Assembly: GCA_009885275.1 (NCBI GenBank)
Contig: VFKY01000182.1
Span: 1-30,577, forward strand
DNA: 30,577 nucleotides
Source: Verrucomicrobiota bacterium
GTDB lineage: Bacteria > Verrucomicrobiota > Verrucomicrobiia > Verrucomicrobiales > Verrucomicrobiaceae
Direction: 5' to 3'
Part shown: positions 1 through 6,541 of the stretch, one piece after another
Position numbering within the stretch: the first letter of the stretch is position 1
How the letters are laid out: every line of letters starts with the position of its first letter
Made by a program: the position numbers and the translations under genes
The notes under the pieces: model-generated
Database searches by the model: none
The model's input: the letters and a program-made list of their open reading frames with translations, nothing else
Told to the model about the DNA's origin: nothing

Positions 1-36
1 CACGAGATTCGATGGTTTAAGGACTTGAAGATTTCA

Positions 37-63
37 GCACCGTAGGTGCGGCATCTTTGTAGA
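37..63 (+). repeat. Hairpin repeat, family A, unit 1
   Basis: A 5-bp stem GCACC/GGTGC closes on a 3-nt loop (37-49) and is followed by the tail GGCATCTTTGTAGA. The same 27-bp element occurs inverted at 175-201 with 25 of 27 positions identical. The short-hairpin-plus-conserved-tail design resembles REP elements. No REP-associated transposase is in the window. Confidence 0.7.
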
Positions 64-85
64 GAAGTGATGAGAACAACCGTGA

Positions 86-110
86 GCTCCGTCAGGAGCG
101 ACATCTTCCG
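86..110 (+). repeat. Hairpin repeat, family A, unit 2 (variant)
   Basis: The stem GCTCC/GGAGC around loop GTCA (86-99) is followed by GACATCTTCCG, matching the tail of units 1 and 3. The stem sequence differs but its pairing is kept, as expected of compensated hairpin change. A second small hairpin, TTCCG/CGGAA, follows at 106-120. Confidence 0.6.
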
Positions 111-174
111 TTGCGCGGAACGACGATTTGATGATGTCACCCCCATGGGGTTTAAAATTCCGCAAAGGCCATTT

Positions 175-201
175 TCTACAAAGATGTCGCACCTAAGGTG
201 C
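175..201 (-). repeat. Hairpin repeat, family A, unit 3 (inverted)
   Basis: Read on the minus strand, this is GCACC-TTA-GGTGC followed by GACATCTTTGTAGA, the mirror of unit 1. Units 1 and 3 face each other across about 110 bp, an arrangement like a REPIN. The cluster lies just upstream of mog. Confidence 0.7.
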
Positions 202-262
202 TTTCCTGTTGCTGGATGAATAACCCTTTGAGTCCCGGCGGCATCGCGTTTAAGAAAAGAAC

Positions 263-745
263 ATGTCCATTTCCACAGGAATTATTACCGTTTCCGATCG
301 TGCCAGTGCAGGCGTCTATGAAGATCATGGTGGTCCCGCTTTAAAGAAGGCGGCCCTAGAATATGGATGGGTGGTCATTGCCGACGCCATCGTGCCTGAC
401 AACATATTGGCCATTCAGAGCGCCATCCGCTCTTTCAGTGCCCAAGGTTGCGGTCTTATTCTTACCACCGGTGGCACTGGCATGGCGGAACGTGATGTCA
501 CTCCGGAGGCCATTCGCGATATCATGCGCGTGGAGTTGCCCGGGTTTGGGGAAGTCATGCGCGCGCGTTCCATGGCGCTGACCCCGAATGCGATTTTGAG
601 TCGCTGTCTCGCTGCCGTGATTGAAGGGTCCATCGTCATCGCTCTTCCCGGTAAGCCGCAGGGTGCGGTGGACTGCCTAAGCTTTGTTGTGGGAGCCATT
701 CCTCACGCCGTGAAGCTCGCCCGCGAGGAGCCGACGAGTTGTTAA
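263..745 (+). CDS. mog: Molybdopterin adenylyltransferase (MogA/MoaB family)
   Basis: Cytoplasmic enzyme of molybdenum cofactor synthesis. MogA-type members adenylylate molybdopterin before molybdate insertion. The 160-residue protein is one MoCF-binding domain: the start ISTGIITVSDRAS carries the usual first strand and Ser-Asp, and LTTGGTGMAERDVTPEA (about residues 67-83) is the family signature TTGGTG..-RDxTPEA. ALPGKPQGA near residue 128 is the conserved second loop. Length fits single-domain MogA/MoaB. No other moa/moe gene is in the window, so it stands alone here, immediately downstream of the family A hairpins. The first ATG is used, with a weak purine-rich stretch before it. MogA versus MoaB cannot be settled from sequence reading alone. 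Confidence 0.9.
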   Translation: MSISTGIITVSDRASAGVYEDHGGPALKKAALEYGWVVIADAIVPDNILAIQSAIRSFSAQGCGLILTTGGTGMAERDVTPEAIRDIMRVELPGFGEVMRARSMALTPNAILSRCLAAVIEGSIVIALPGKPQGAVDCLSFVVGAIPHAVKLAREEPTSC

Positions 746-782
746 TCACTCGGAAATGAAGCATCGTGGTAGCTGAGTAAAT

Positions 783-1097
783 CTAATCCCTAAAATTGAA
801 TCCTCTTGGTTTCTCTTCGCGTAACTTGGAGCGACCGCCGTTGCGGCGTCGCATGCCATCGAACGCGGTGTCTGATCCGTCAGCTTTCATTTGATGAACG
901 ATGCGGAGCAACTCACCCAGTTTGCCTTTGGGGAAACCCTTGTGAGCAAACCAGGAGAGGTATTCTGCTGGTAGGTCATAAATGGGAATGCCATAAGGAG
1001 GAAAATGATCAGGACCAAATTTACCGAAGGGCATGAACATTTTTTCGATGGCGCCAAGATCAGCGGCCATTTGAGCGGCGATGTCGCCTTCGTTCAT
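783..1097 (-). CDS. DUF3820-family protein
   Basis: A small protein of 104 residues. The segment FMPFGKFGPDHFPPYGIPIYDLPAEYLSWFAHKGFPKGKLGELL matches the DUF3820 pattern (MPFGK..G..(I/L)..LP..YL.W......G.LG..L), a family often labelled putative quorum-sensing-regulated virulence factor. Its biochemistry is not known to me. The start is placed at 1097 because that ATG overlaps the TGA of metX as ATGA, indicating translational coupling. A longer reading from 1124 would add nine Arg/Ser-rich residues inside metX. The C-terminal tail after residue 75 is basic (MRRRNGGRSKLREEKPR) and may contact nucleic acid; that is a guess. Confidence 0.75.
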   Translation of the reverse strand: MNEGDIAAQMAADLGAIEKMFMPFGKFGPDHFPPYGIPIYDLPAEYLSWFAHKGFPKGKLGELLRIVHQMKADGSDTAFDGMRRRNGGRSKLREEKPRGFNFRD

Positions 1098-2305
1098 AAG
1101 AGACCGAGATCTTCTTCTTCCCAAGCGTCACTCATCTCTACCCCGCGACGGAGCGTGTAGACAAGATGTGGTGTGTAGAGCGCAGGTTCGAGTAGGAACG
1201 AGTCGTGACCTTTGTCGGAATGCACGGTGATATGCATGTTTGAGACATCAGCCTGTTCCAGCCAGCGGACCATTTCAGCTTGCTCTTCAGGATAGAAACA
1301 AAAGTCGGAATCAATACTGAAAACGAGATAGTGATGGCCGGCGCGCCGACTGATCGCGAAAAGCGCCCCATAGTCATCGACTCCAGCATCGCGGAGAGGA
1401 TCGTAACGTAACCACATGTTGCAGATACGCAGATAGGTGTTGGCATCGAAACGCTTCACAAATTTTTTGCCTTGGTGCAGCATGTAGCTCTCAACGTTGT
1501 GATCAACCCGATACCAAGCGAGCTGGTCATCGGTTTGAAGAACATCCCCACGAGCGCGCCGCTCAATGGCATCAAGATGCACGAAAGTCTTGTGACTGAT
1601 CATTCGGGCAAGTGTTAGCCCATACTCTGGAGTGGCCCCATCATAGTAGTTTCCGCCATGGAAATGGGGATCGTTTTCGATGGCCATGACCTGTTCAAAC
1701 ACGGTGAGGCGTGAGAGCACGGTGGTGCTTAAACCACTGGCAATGGAAACGACAAGTCTGACACGCTCAGGAAACATGGTAGCGAAGTTCAGCGTCATCA
1801 GTCCACCAATGGAAGCACCGATGACAGCGTGAAGTTTTTCAATGCCAAGATGATCAAGCAACAATGCTTGGGAGCGCACCACATCACCCGTGCTCACAGG
1901 AGGAAACTCTGCACCGTAAGGCTTTTGGGTTTTTGGATTGGTAGAAGCCGGGCCTGTACTGCCATAACAGCCGCCGAGATAATTGGCGCAGACGATGAAA
2001 AACTTGTCAGTGTCGAGTGCCTTGCCGGGTCCGATGAAGAGTTCCCACCAGCCACGTTGACAGTCATCGGTCCAGCGCTCGTCAGTGTTAGGTACGGCCT
2101 TGCAATGTCCTGCTGCATGGTGGCTGCCTGAAAGTGCATGGAAGAGCAGAATGGCATTCGTCTTGTCAGCATTGAGTTGACCATGTGTTTCGTATGCCAG
2201 TGACACATCATCAAGCATGAAGCCATTGGAAAAGAGAAATGGCTTTTCTGGATTGGCGATGCGGGCGAATTGCGCCTGAACTTCGTGGAGGGCTTTGGCA
2301 GACAT
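1094..2305 (-). CDS. metX: Homoserine O-acyltransferase (MetX)
   Basis: Alpha/beta-hydrolase that acylates L-homoserine, the first committed step of methionine synthesis. The 403-residue form starts MSAKALHEVQ. Visible landmarks are the oxyanion/entry segment LLFHALSGSHHAAG (about 53-66), the nucleophile elbow GASIGG with Ser165, an acid-bearing loop IDSDFCFYP and the catalytic histidine in SDKGHDSFLLE near the C-terminus. A longer reading from 2401 adds 32 residues and overlaps prfA by 41 bp, but those residues do not look like MetX, so the internal ATG at 2305 is preferred despite a poor ribosome site. Acetyl- versus succinyl-CoA preference cannot be assigned here. The next gene overlaps its stop. 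Confidence 0.93.
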   Translation of the reverse strand: MSAKALHEVQAQFARIANPEKPFLFSNGFMLDDVSLAYETHGQLNADKTNAILLFHALSGSHHAAGHCKAVPNTDERWTDDCQRGWWELFIGPGKALDTDKFFIVCANYLGGCYGSTGPASTNPKTQKPYGAEFPPVSTGDVVRSQALLLDHLGIEKLHAVIGASIGGLMTLNFATMFPERVRLVVSIASGLSTTVLSRLTVFEQVMAIENDPHFHGGNYYDGATPEYGLTLARMISHKTFVHLDAIERRARGDVLQTDDQLAWYRVDHNVESYMLHQGKKFVKRFDANTYLRICNMWLRYDPLRDAGVDDYGALFAISRRAGHHYLVFSIDSDFCFYPEEQAEMVRWLEQADVSNMHITVHSDKGHDSFLLEPALYTPHLVYTLRRGVEMSDAWEEEDLGLL

Positions 2306-2360
2306 GACAGGGCTAATGATGAATGAGATGCGCGGACGGGCAAGCAGAGAAAGCAAAGGC

Positions 2361-3437
2361 TTATTGAAGGCCAGCTTCTGCCAGTCGATCGTGAATTTCA
2401 CTGGCTTGAAGCTTCTCTACCATTTCGCCAATGCGGCCCTCAACAAACATGTCGAGATTGTAGAGGGTGACTTCGATCCGGTGGTCGGTGATCCTGTTCT
2501 GCGGATAGTTATAAGTGCGAATTTTCTCTTCACGTCCGCCACTGCCAATGAGGTTTTTGCGATGAGCCGAATATTTGGAAGCTTCTTCCAACTGCTTCTT
2601 TTCCAGTAGTCGAGAGCGCAGGATGGTAAGGGCTTTTTCCTTGTTCTTGATCTGACTGCGTCCGTCCTGACAGCGCACGATCATTCCGGTTGGGATATGC
2701 AGGACCTGCACGGCAGAGTCAGTGGTATTCACTCCTTGACCACCGGCACCCGAGGAGCGGCAAACTTCAATGCGCACTTCATCAGGCTTCAACTGCACGT
2801 CCACTTCTTCCGCTTCCGGAAGTACGGCGACGGTAGCGGCGGATGTATGAATGCGACCTTGGGCTTCGGTACTTGGAACACGCTGCACGCGGTGAACGCC
2901 GCTTTCATACTTGAGTGTGCTGTAAACATCTTCACCGCTTAATTTAAAAACGACTTCCTTGTAGCCACCGACATCGGAAGGACTGGCTTCCATAGGTTCG
3001 ATTTTCCAGCCTTTATCTTCGGCGTAGCGGGTGTACATGCGCAGTAAATCTGCGGCAAAGAGGGATGCCTCATCACCTCCTGTGCCAGCCCGGATTTCCA
3101 TGATGACATCTCGTCCTTCCAAGGGATCAGGGGGAAGAATGGCAAGTTGCACGGCGGTTTCCAATTCCACGAGTTTTTGTTTCAAGGAGGGAAGTTCTTC
3201 TTCTGCCATATCAGCGAGTTCCACATCGCCCGACTTCATCAGTTCTCCATTGTCAGCGATCTGTTTTTCCACTTGAACATACTCATCCCAGGATCTGGTG
3301 AGCTTTTGGAGGGAGCGGTGTTCACGTAAAAAAAGACCAGCTCTTTTATTGTCTTCATAGAAGTCAGGGCGTCCCATTAGTTCCTCAAGTTCGTTGAGTC
3401 GGGCACGATTTTTTTCAATGATTGGTGAGTAGTCCAT
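2361..3437 (-). CDS. prfA: Peptide chain release factor 1
   Basis: Class I release factor reading UAA and UAG. The 358 residues match the usual length near 360. The anticodon-like tripeptide is PST at 188-190 in RVPSTEAQGRIHTS, a variant of the RF1 PxT motif, and not the SPF of RF2. GGQ, which places the catalytic Gln in the peptidyl transferase centre, is at 232-234 in SSGAGGQGVNTTDSAV. The gene lies between rpmE upstream and metX downstream. A hairpin terminator separates it from rpmE. No prmC gene, which methylates the GGQ glutamine and is often adjacent, is seen nearby. Confidence 0.97.
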   Translation of the reverse strand: MDYSPIIEKNRARLNELEELMGRPDFYEDNKRAGLFLREHRSLQKLTRSWDEYVQVEKQIADNGELMKSGDVELADMAEEELPSLKQKLVELETAVQLAILPPDPLEGRDVIMEIRAGTGGDEASLFAADLLRMYTRYAEDKGWKIEPMEASPSDVGGYKEVVFKLSGEDVYSTLKYESGVHRVQRVPSTEAQGRIHTSAATVAVLPEAEEVDVQLKPDEVRIEVCRSSGAGGQGVNTTDSAVQVLHIPTGMIVRCQDGRSQIKNKEKALTILRSRLLEKKQLEEASKYSAHRKNLIGSGGREEKIRTYNYPQNRITDHRIEVTLYNLDMFVEGRIGEMVEKLQASEIHDRLAEAGLQ

Positions 3438-3466
3438 GAGAATATTGAGAACAAAGGGGCAAACAA

Positions 3467-3506
3467 AAGACGGTGTCGCGCCTGTCTAGGGCACGAACAC
3501 CGTCTT
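3467..3506 (-). terminator. Rho-independent terminator of rpmE
   Basis: On the minus strand a 10-bp stem AAGACGGTGT/ACACCGTCTT encloses a 20-nt loop and runs into TTTTGTTT. It lies 20 bp past the rpmE stop and 30 bp before the prfA start, so it separates the two genes or makes read-through partial. Confidence 0.75.
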
Positions 3507-3527
3507 GCTAAAATTAGAGATGAAGCG

Positions 3528-3803
3528 CTAAGCTTCGATTGCAACTGCGTCGACTTCGGCTGCTGCCGTGGCACCTGCTTTGGGCTTGGTGCGGCGTGTG
3601 GCAGAAGTAGAGCCGTAACGTTGAGCAAACTTGTCAACACGACCCGCGGTATCCACAAAGCGTTGTTCACCGGTGAAGAACGGATGGCACTGAGAGCAGA
3701 TGCCAATACGAAGACTCTTGACGGTGGAAAGAGTGTTGTAGACCGCACCGCAAGTGCAGGTGATGGTCGTTTCGTGAGTTTCGGGATGAATTTCTTTTTT
3801 CAT
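3528..3803 (-). CDS. rpmE: Ribosomal protein bL31
   Basis: Large-subunit protein of the central protuberance. From [20 protein letters not shown] the sequence matches bL31 closely, with Cys16, Cys18, Cys36 and Cys39 forming the zinc site (CTC and CSQCH) and the signature [20 protein letters not shown] following. The four cysteines make it the zinc-binding C+ form. It is 91 residues, longer than typical bL31 near 70, because of an Ala/Lys/Thr-rich tail ([15 protein letters not shown]). The ATG at 3803 is chosen on homology: the frame is open to 4019 but nothing upstream resembles L31. A small hairpin CCTGC-CGGA-GCAGG lies at 3835-3848 in the presumed leader. Confidence 0.96.
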   Translation of the reverse strand: MKKEIHPETHETTITCTCGAVYNTLSTVKSLRIGICSQCHPFFTGEQRFVDTAGRVDKFAQRYGSTSATRRTKPKAGATAAAEVDAVAIEA

Positions 3804-3940
3804 AACTAGGGTCGAATGTGAGTTGGCATTCGGTCCTGCCGGAGCAGGGAGGGTTGTGAAAGTATCCGAGACAGGCCCTGGGTCAAGGTCTTTTTGGGGT
3901 TGGAGTGGGCAGGCCTGTAGTCTTTTGAAAAATGTGGCCA

Positions 3941-3968
3941 GAGTAGAAGCGACGCCCTCGTCGCTTGG
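3941..3968. repeat. Dispersed hairpin repeat, family B, copy 1
   Basis: A 28-bp stretch identical to 11840-11867. Its core is a perfect 8-bp stem AAGCGACG/CGTCGCTT (3947-3954 and 3959-3966) with a CCCT loop. It abuts the open frame of the broken cytochrome gene. It looks like a REP-type intergenic element, distinct in sequence from family A. Confidence 0.75.
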
Positions 3969-3973
3969 GGTGA

Positions 3974-4438
3974 AAGGCAAAGAAAGAAAAATCAGGTTAT
4001 GTTTTCGATAACTTAGCACGTCTGGGCAAGGATATCGGTCCGGGAAGAGTTATCGAGCCTGGTGATCTTGAGGCTAGCCATCTTTACGACGTTCTCATCA
4101 GGCCAGAGGGTGACGATAGTCACATGCCCCCCAATAAAACGCTCGATGCGGGTGACATTGCCAAGTTCAAGCAATGGATTTTGGATGGAGCGTCATTGGA
4201 TGGTGGAAAAAAACCAACTGCCGGGGCAAGGACCGGATTGCCTCCCAGACCTGTCAGCTCCGCTAGGCCCGTCATGCAGAACTGGAACAACACGGATGGA
4301 CGCATCATTCAAGCGGCGATGATTCGCGTGGAAGGTGACAATGTGGTTTTGCAGATGGCCAATGGCCAGACTTATCCGTATCCGCTGAGTAAATTATCCG
4401 CCGCAAGTCAGGCTTTGGCGAAGAATGGTGGGAAGTAG
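3974..4438 (+). pseudogene. 5'-truncated cytochrome c / SHD1-domain gene remnant
   Basis: The frame is open from 3974 and homology begins near 3992 ([14 protein letters not shown]), with no start codon in the right place; the first in-frame ATG is at 4124, inside a domain. The stretch EPGDLEASHLYDVLI followed by DDSHMPPNKTLD and FKQWILDGASL matches the C-terminal half of planctomycete-type cytochrome c, where the Met of MPP is the usual sixth haem ligand. The CxxCH haem site and any signal peptide are absent. The last 50 residues (NNTDGRIIQAAMIRVEGDNVVLQMANGQTYPYPLSKLS) resemble an SHD1 (SLA1 homology 1) domain. The missing half and the hairpin repeat directly upstream suggest a deletion junction. 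Translation from 4124 as a small SHD1 protein is possible but less likely. Confidence 0.65.
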
Positions 4439-4447
4439 GTGGGAAAA

Positions 4448-4477
4448 GTTGAGAATGGGCAGCTGTATTTTCTCAAC
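4448..4477 (-). terminator. Probable terminator of the 5759-4565 gene set
   Basis: On the minus strand GTTGAGAA/TTCTCAAC form an 8-bp stem with a 14-nt loop and are followed by TTTTCCC. Just before it, ACCTTT (4485-4490) and AAAGGT (4503-4508) make a weaker hairpin followed by CTTTTTC. Together they would end transcription of the gene stopping at 4565. Confidence 0.5.
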
Positions 4478-4564
4478 GAAAAAGACCTTTCATTGCAACA
4501 ACAAAGGTTTCAATAGAGCTACTCAAAGTGCACTGCCCGACGGAGCGTAATTTGAGGTGTGGAG

Positions 4565-5203
4565 CTATTCTTTGAATTCGGCATCCATCCGATGTCCACA
4601 CACGAGAACTCGACTGGATGATGAGCCCAAGTCAACATGCCAAAATCCAAGACACATATCAATAGCATTGAATGGTACGATCTTTGTGCGGTAACCAGCA
4701 CTTTGAGTCGTATTGATAGATTCAAATACGTTATTGAACCAAGTGTGTCCTTTTGGTGGTCGCCCATTTACGGAGTTCTTCTCGCCAGAAAACGAACGAT
4801 ATATATTTGGATCAAAGAGAAAAATGAAAGCACTGTTTCTTACAGTCGACACCCTCTCAACGTCGGGCAGGATTTCCATGAACTGTGCATTAGCTTTTGG
4901 ACCATGATCAGGTCGGCATTTGAGTTCAAGTAGCATTACACAGGGCTGGACAATGCATACATCATAGGATCCCTGGTCAAGTTCGAATTTTCTAGGGCTA
5001 CGTTGCCAGTTGTACACGCCTTGTTTTTTTGTGAGTATCTCAGCAGTTCCTGGGTTTGTAGAGCCTTCCTGTATCGTCCAGCCTAGTTCGAGGGCAGTCT
5101 CTAGGCATCTTACCCTCAAAAGTGATTCCGCCAGTGTTATAAAGGGTTCCAGTTTTATTCGAGGGAGAAGTGCTTCTACAAATGATACAATGTTTGCGTT
5201 CAT
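4565..5203 (-). CDS. Uncharacterised protein with a possible PD-(D/E)xK nuclease core
   Basis: A 212-residue protein I do not recognise by name. Residues 80-96 read YDVCIVQPCVMLLELKC: an Asp (D81), two short hydrophobic strands, then E93-x-K95, the spacing of the PD-(D/E)xK restriction-endonuclease fold, and the following segment (FMEILPDVERVSTVRNSAFIFLFD) has the helix-strand feel of that core. An upstream EGSTNPGTAEILTK loop could hold a further acidic residue. There is no signal peptide or membrane segment. The gene is 23 bp downstream of the RelE/ParE toxin on the same strand and may be co-transcribed with it. The ATG at 5203 avoids overlap with the toxin gene; the frame runs up to 5269. 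The nuclease assignment is an inference from the motif only. Confidence 0.6.
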   Translation of the reverse strand: MNANIVSFVEALLPRIKLEPFITLAESLLRVRCLETALELGWTIQEGSTNPGTAEILTKKQGVYNWQRSPRKFELDQGSYDVCIVQPCVMLLELKCRPDHGPKANAQFMEILPDVERVSTVRNSAFIFLFDPNIYRSFSGEKNSVNGRPPKGHTWFNNVFESINTTQSAGYRTKIVPFNAIDMCLGFWHVDLGSSSSRVLVCGHRMDAEFKE

Positions 5204-5226
5204 ATTTGGTTTATTCAATCTCTGAG

Positions 5227-5520
5227 CTACAGAAGTCTGTTGCGCCAATAACCGGGGTTTCGACTGCAATGCATGATGGCAATGATAAGAATAAAATCGG
5301 ATTCAATGGTATAAAGTACTCCATAAGGAAAGCGGCGAGTAAGGCATCTGCGGACGTCCTCTTCGATGATAGGCCATCGGTTCGGGGCTTCGAGAATACG
5401 GCGCAGAACTGATTCGATCTCGTTAGTGAATGCTGTACCGAGTATGGGGCGACATCCTTTGTAGAAAGCTGCCGACTCGTGGAATTCAAGGCGAGCTTCT
5501 GGATGAAATTCAAGTCTCAT
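5227..5520 (-). CDS. RelE/ParE-family toxin
   Basis: A 97-residue protein with the RelE/ParE layout: N-terminal strand MRLEFHPEARLEFHESAAFY, a helical hairpin (FTNEIESVLRRILEAPNRWPII), then the C-terminal sheet RCLTRRFPYGVLYTIESDFILIIAIMHCSRNPGYW. The RRFPYGVLYxIE and AIMHxxRxPxYW patterns are typical of plasmid-stabilisation toxins of this superfamily. RelE-type members cut mRNA and ParE-type members inhibit gyrase; sequence reading does not decide which. Its ATG overlaps the antitoxin stop as ATGA, giving tight coupling in the antitoxin-first order. Confidence 0.88.
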   Translation of the reverse strand: MRLEFHPEARLEFHESAAFYKGCRPILGTAFTNEIESVLRRILEAPNRWPIIEEDVRRCLTRRFPYGVLYTIESDFILIIAIMHCSRNPGYWRNRLL

Positions 5521-5759
5521 CGATTGAGCATCTGACGAACCTCAGCCAGCACTTGTTCGCTGGGAATGGTTTGAACGCGACCTGAACGAACGTCGTCGCG
5601 TCGACGAATAGCTTCAGAAGCCCATGCTTGTTGAATGTCGTTATCCTCTAAAAAGTCCAGACTTTCGACGAGCTTCTCAGCGAGCTCAGCACGAGAGGAA
5701 GCAGAGAGATGCATTGCTTCCGCAGTGATCTGATCAATGGTCAGCGACATAGATGACAT
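5517..5759 (-). CDS. Antitoxin of the addiction-module (Unstab_antitox) type
   Basis: An 80-residue acidic helical protein, SLTIDQITAEAMHLSASSR followed by AELAEKLVESLDFLEDNDIQ and a W/E/R-rich end (AWASEAIRRRDDVRSGR then PSEQVLAEVRQML). This is the pattern of addiction-module proteins paired with RelE/ParE toxins (TIGR02574-like). It would bind and neutralise the downstream toxin and probably repress the operon. The first ATG at 5759 is used; a second Met is three codons in. The 58-bp gap to the NlpC/P60 gene is AT-rich and could hold the promoter. Confidence 0.85.
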   Translation of the reverse strand: MSSMSLTIDQITAEAMHLSASSRAELAEKLVESLDFLEDNDIQQAWASEAIRRRDDVRSGRVQTIPSEQVLAEVRQMLNR

Positions 5760-5817
5760 ATAGTCAGGTTGATCGTAAAACTCAAGAACTTCATTTTAGC
5801 ATTAGATGAGCGTAACA

Positions 5818-6333
5818 TCACAATCCCCTCGGATGTCGCATTTGATAACCCGCAAAGCTTCGTGAGGTAGGGCGCCAGCGTGGGCCGTCGCCGCGACCGG
5901 CTCCATGATCGCTGGTGTCGAAACGCAGGCCGCAGACGGACATGAACACATGGCCGTCGTGCATGAAAATGGTGATATACTTTCCTGGGCCGCGCGATCC
6001 GTAACTGTAAAACTGTTTCGAAGTCATGGGACCGCGAATCAGGCCCGCTTTGTAAAGGACATGGGAAACGGAGCCGGAACAATCATACCCACGATCATAG
6101 AGAGACTTGTGTCCGCCGCCCCACTTGTAGGGTTTGCCTTGAAGACGATTGGCGGCATCCACTGCTTTGCGGATTGGCGTAGGCAGGGTGGACGGCGCAC
6201 TCGCGGAACGCCCATTGTAATCGAGATAGGGTTGCGCCGGCAAGAACTGCTCTGTGGCACTGAGAATGAAGAGCCCTTGAACCAAGACACAGAGGCGACG
6301 ACTGGTTGGTGAAAAAGCAATTTTCGCACTCAT
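5818..6333 (-). CDS. NlpC/P60-family cell-wall endopeptidase
   Basis: A 171-residue exported protein. A hydrophobic stretch (LCVLVQGLFILSATEQFLPAQ, about 14-34) is the probable signal peptide, and the catalytic domain covers about 52-165. GKPYKWGGGHKSL leads into GYDCSGSVSHVLYKAGL with Cys85 as nucleophile, and HDGHVFMSVCGLRFDT supplies His128. This papain-like fold hydrolyses peptidoglycan stem-peptide bonds in most characterised members, although some act on other amides. The Arg/Pro-rich end (GDGPRWRPTSRSFAGYQMRHP) fits the usual final segment of the family. The gene is divergent from lysC across a 208-bp AT-rich region. Confidence 0.85.
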   Translation of the reverse strand: MSAKIAFSPTSRRLCVLVQGLFILSATEQFLPAQPYLDYNGRSASAPSTLPTPIRKAVDAANRLQGKPYKWGGGHKSLYDRGYDCSGSVSHVLYKAGLIRGPMTSKQFYSYGSRGPGKYITIFMHDGHVFMSVCGLRFDTSDHGAGRGDGPRWRPTSRSFAGYQMRHPRGL

Positions 6334-6541
6334 AAATATATCAGTTATTGTAATTATATTTAAATCGTCATTTTTGGCAATGATGTTTTCGAAATCTTAA
6401 AGGTCAGCTTTTTATAAAGAGTAGAGTAGATGAATGGGGCATCTGTGTTTGGCATTCAATTGACGACTGATATGACATCTGTGAACCGTGTTGCTTGCAC
6501 GCCTCGCAATGTGTGCCATCATCCGCGCTCTTTTCTCTCTC

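Noticed and set aside
141..150. CCCCATGGGG palindrome
   Set aside because: Short, single and not near a recognisable promoter; likely chance or part of the repeat cluster.
2306..2401. Longer start for metX inside prfA
   Set aside because: The extra 32 residues are hydrophobic/basic and not MetX-like and overlap the prfA end by 41 bp.
4519..4767. Alternative minus-strand frame ending TLRRAVHFE, loosely like the MetX tail TLRRGVEMSD
   Set aside because: The likeness is a few residues (an 11-bp shared CGACGGAGCGT) and the frame overlaps the probable nuclease gene; treated as chance.
6334..6541. Possible lysine riboswitch before lysC
   Set aside because: The leader is only about 200 nt, AT-rich and shares the region with a divergent gene; the conserved lysine-riboswitch elements were not seen.
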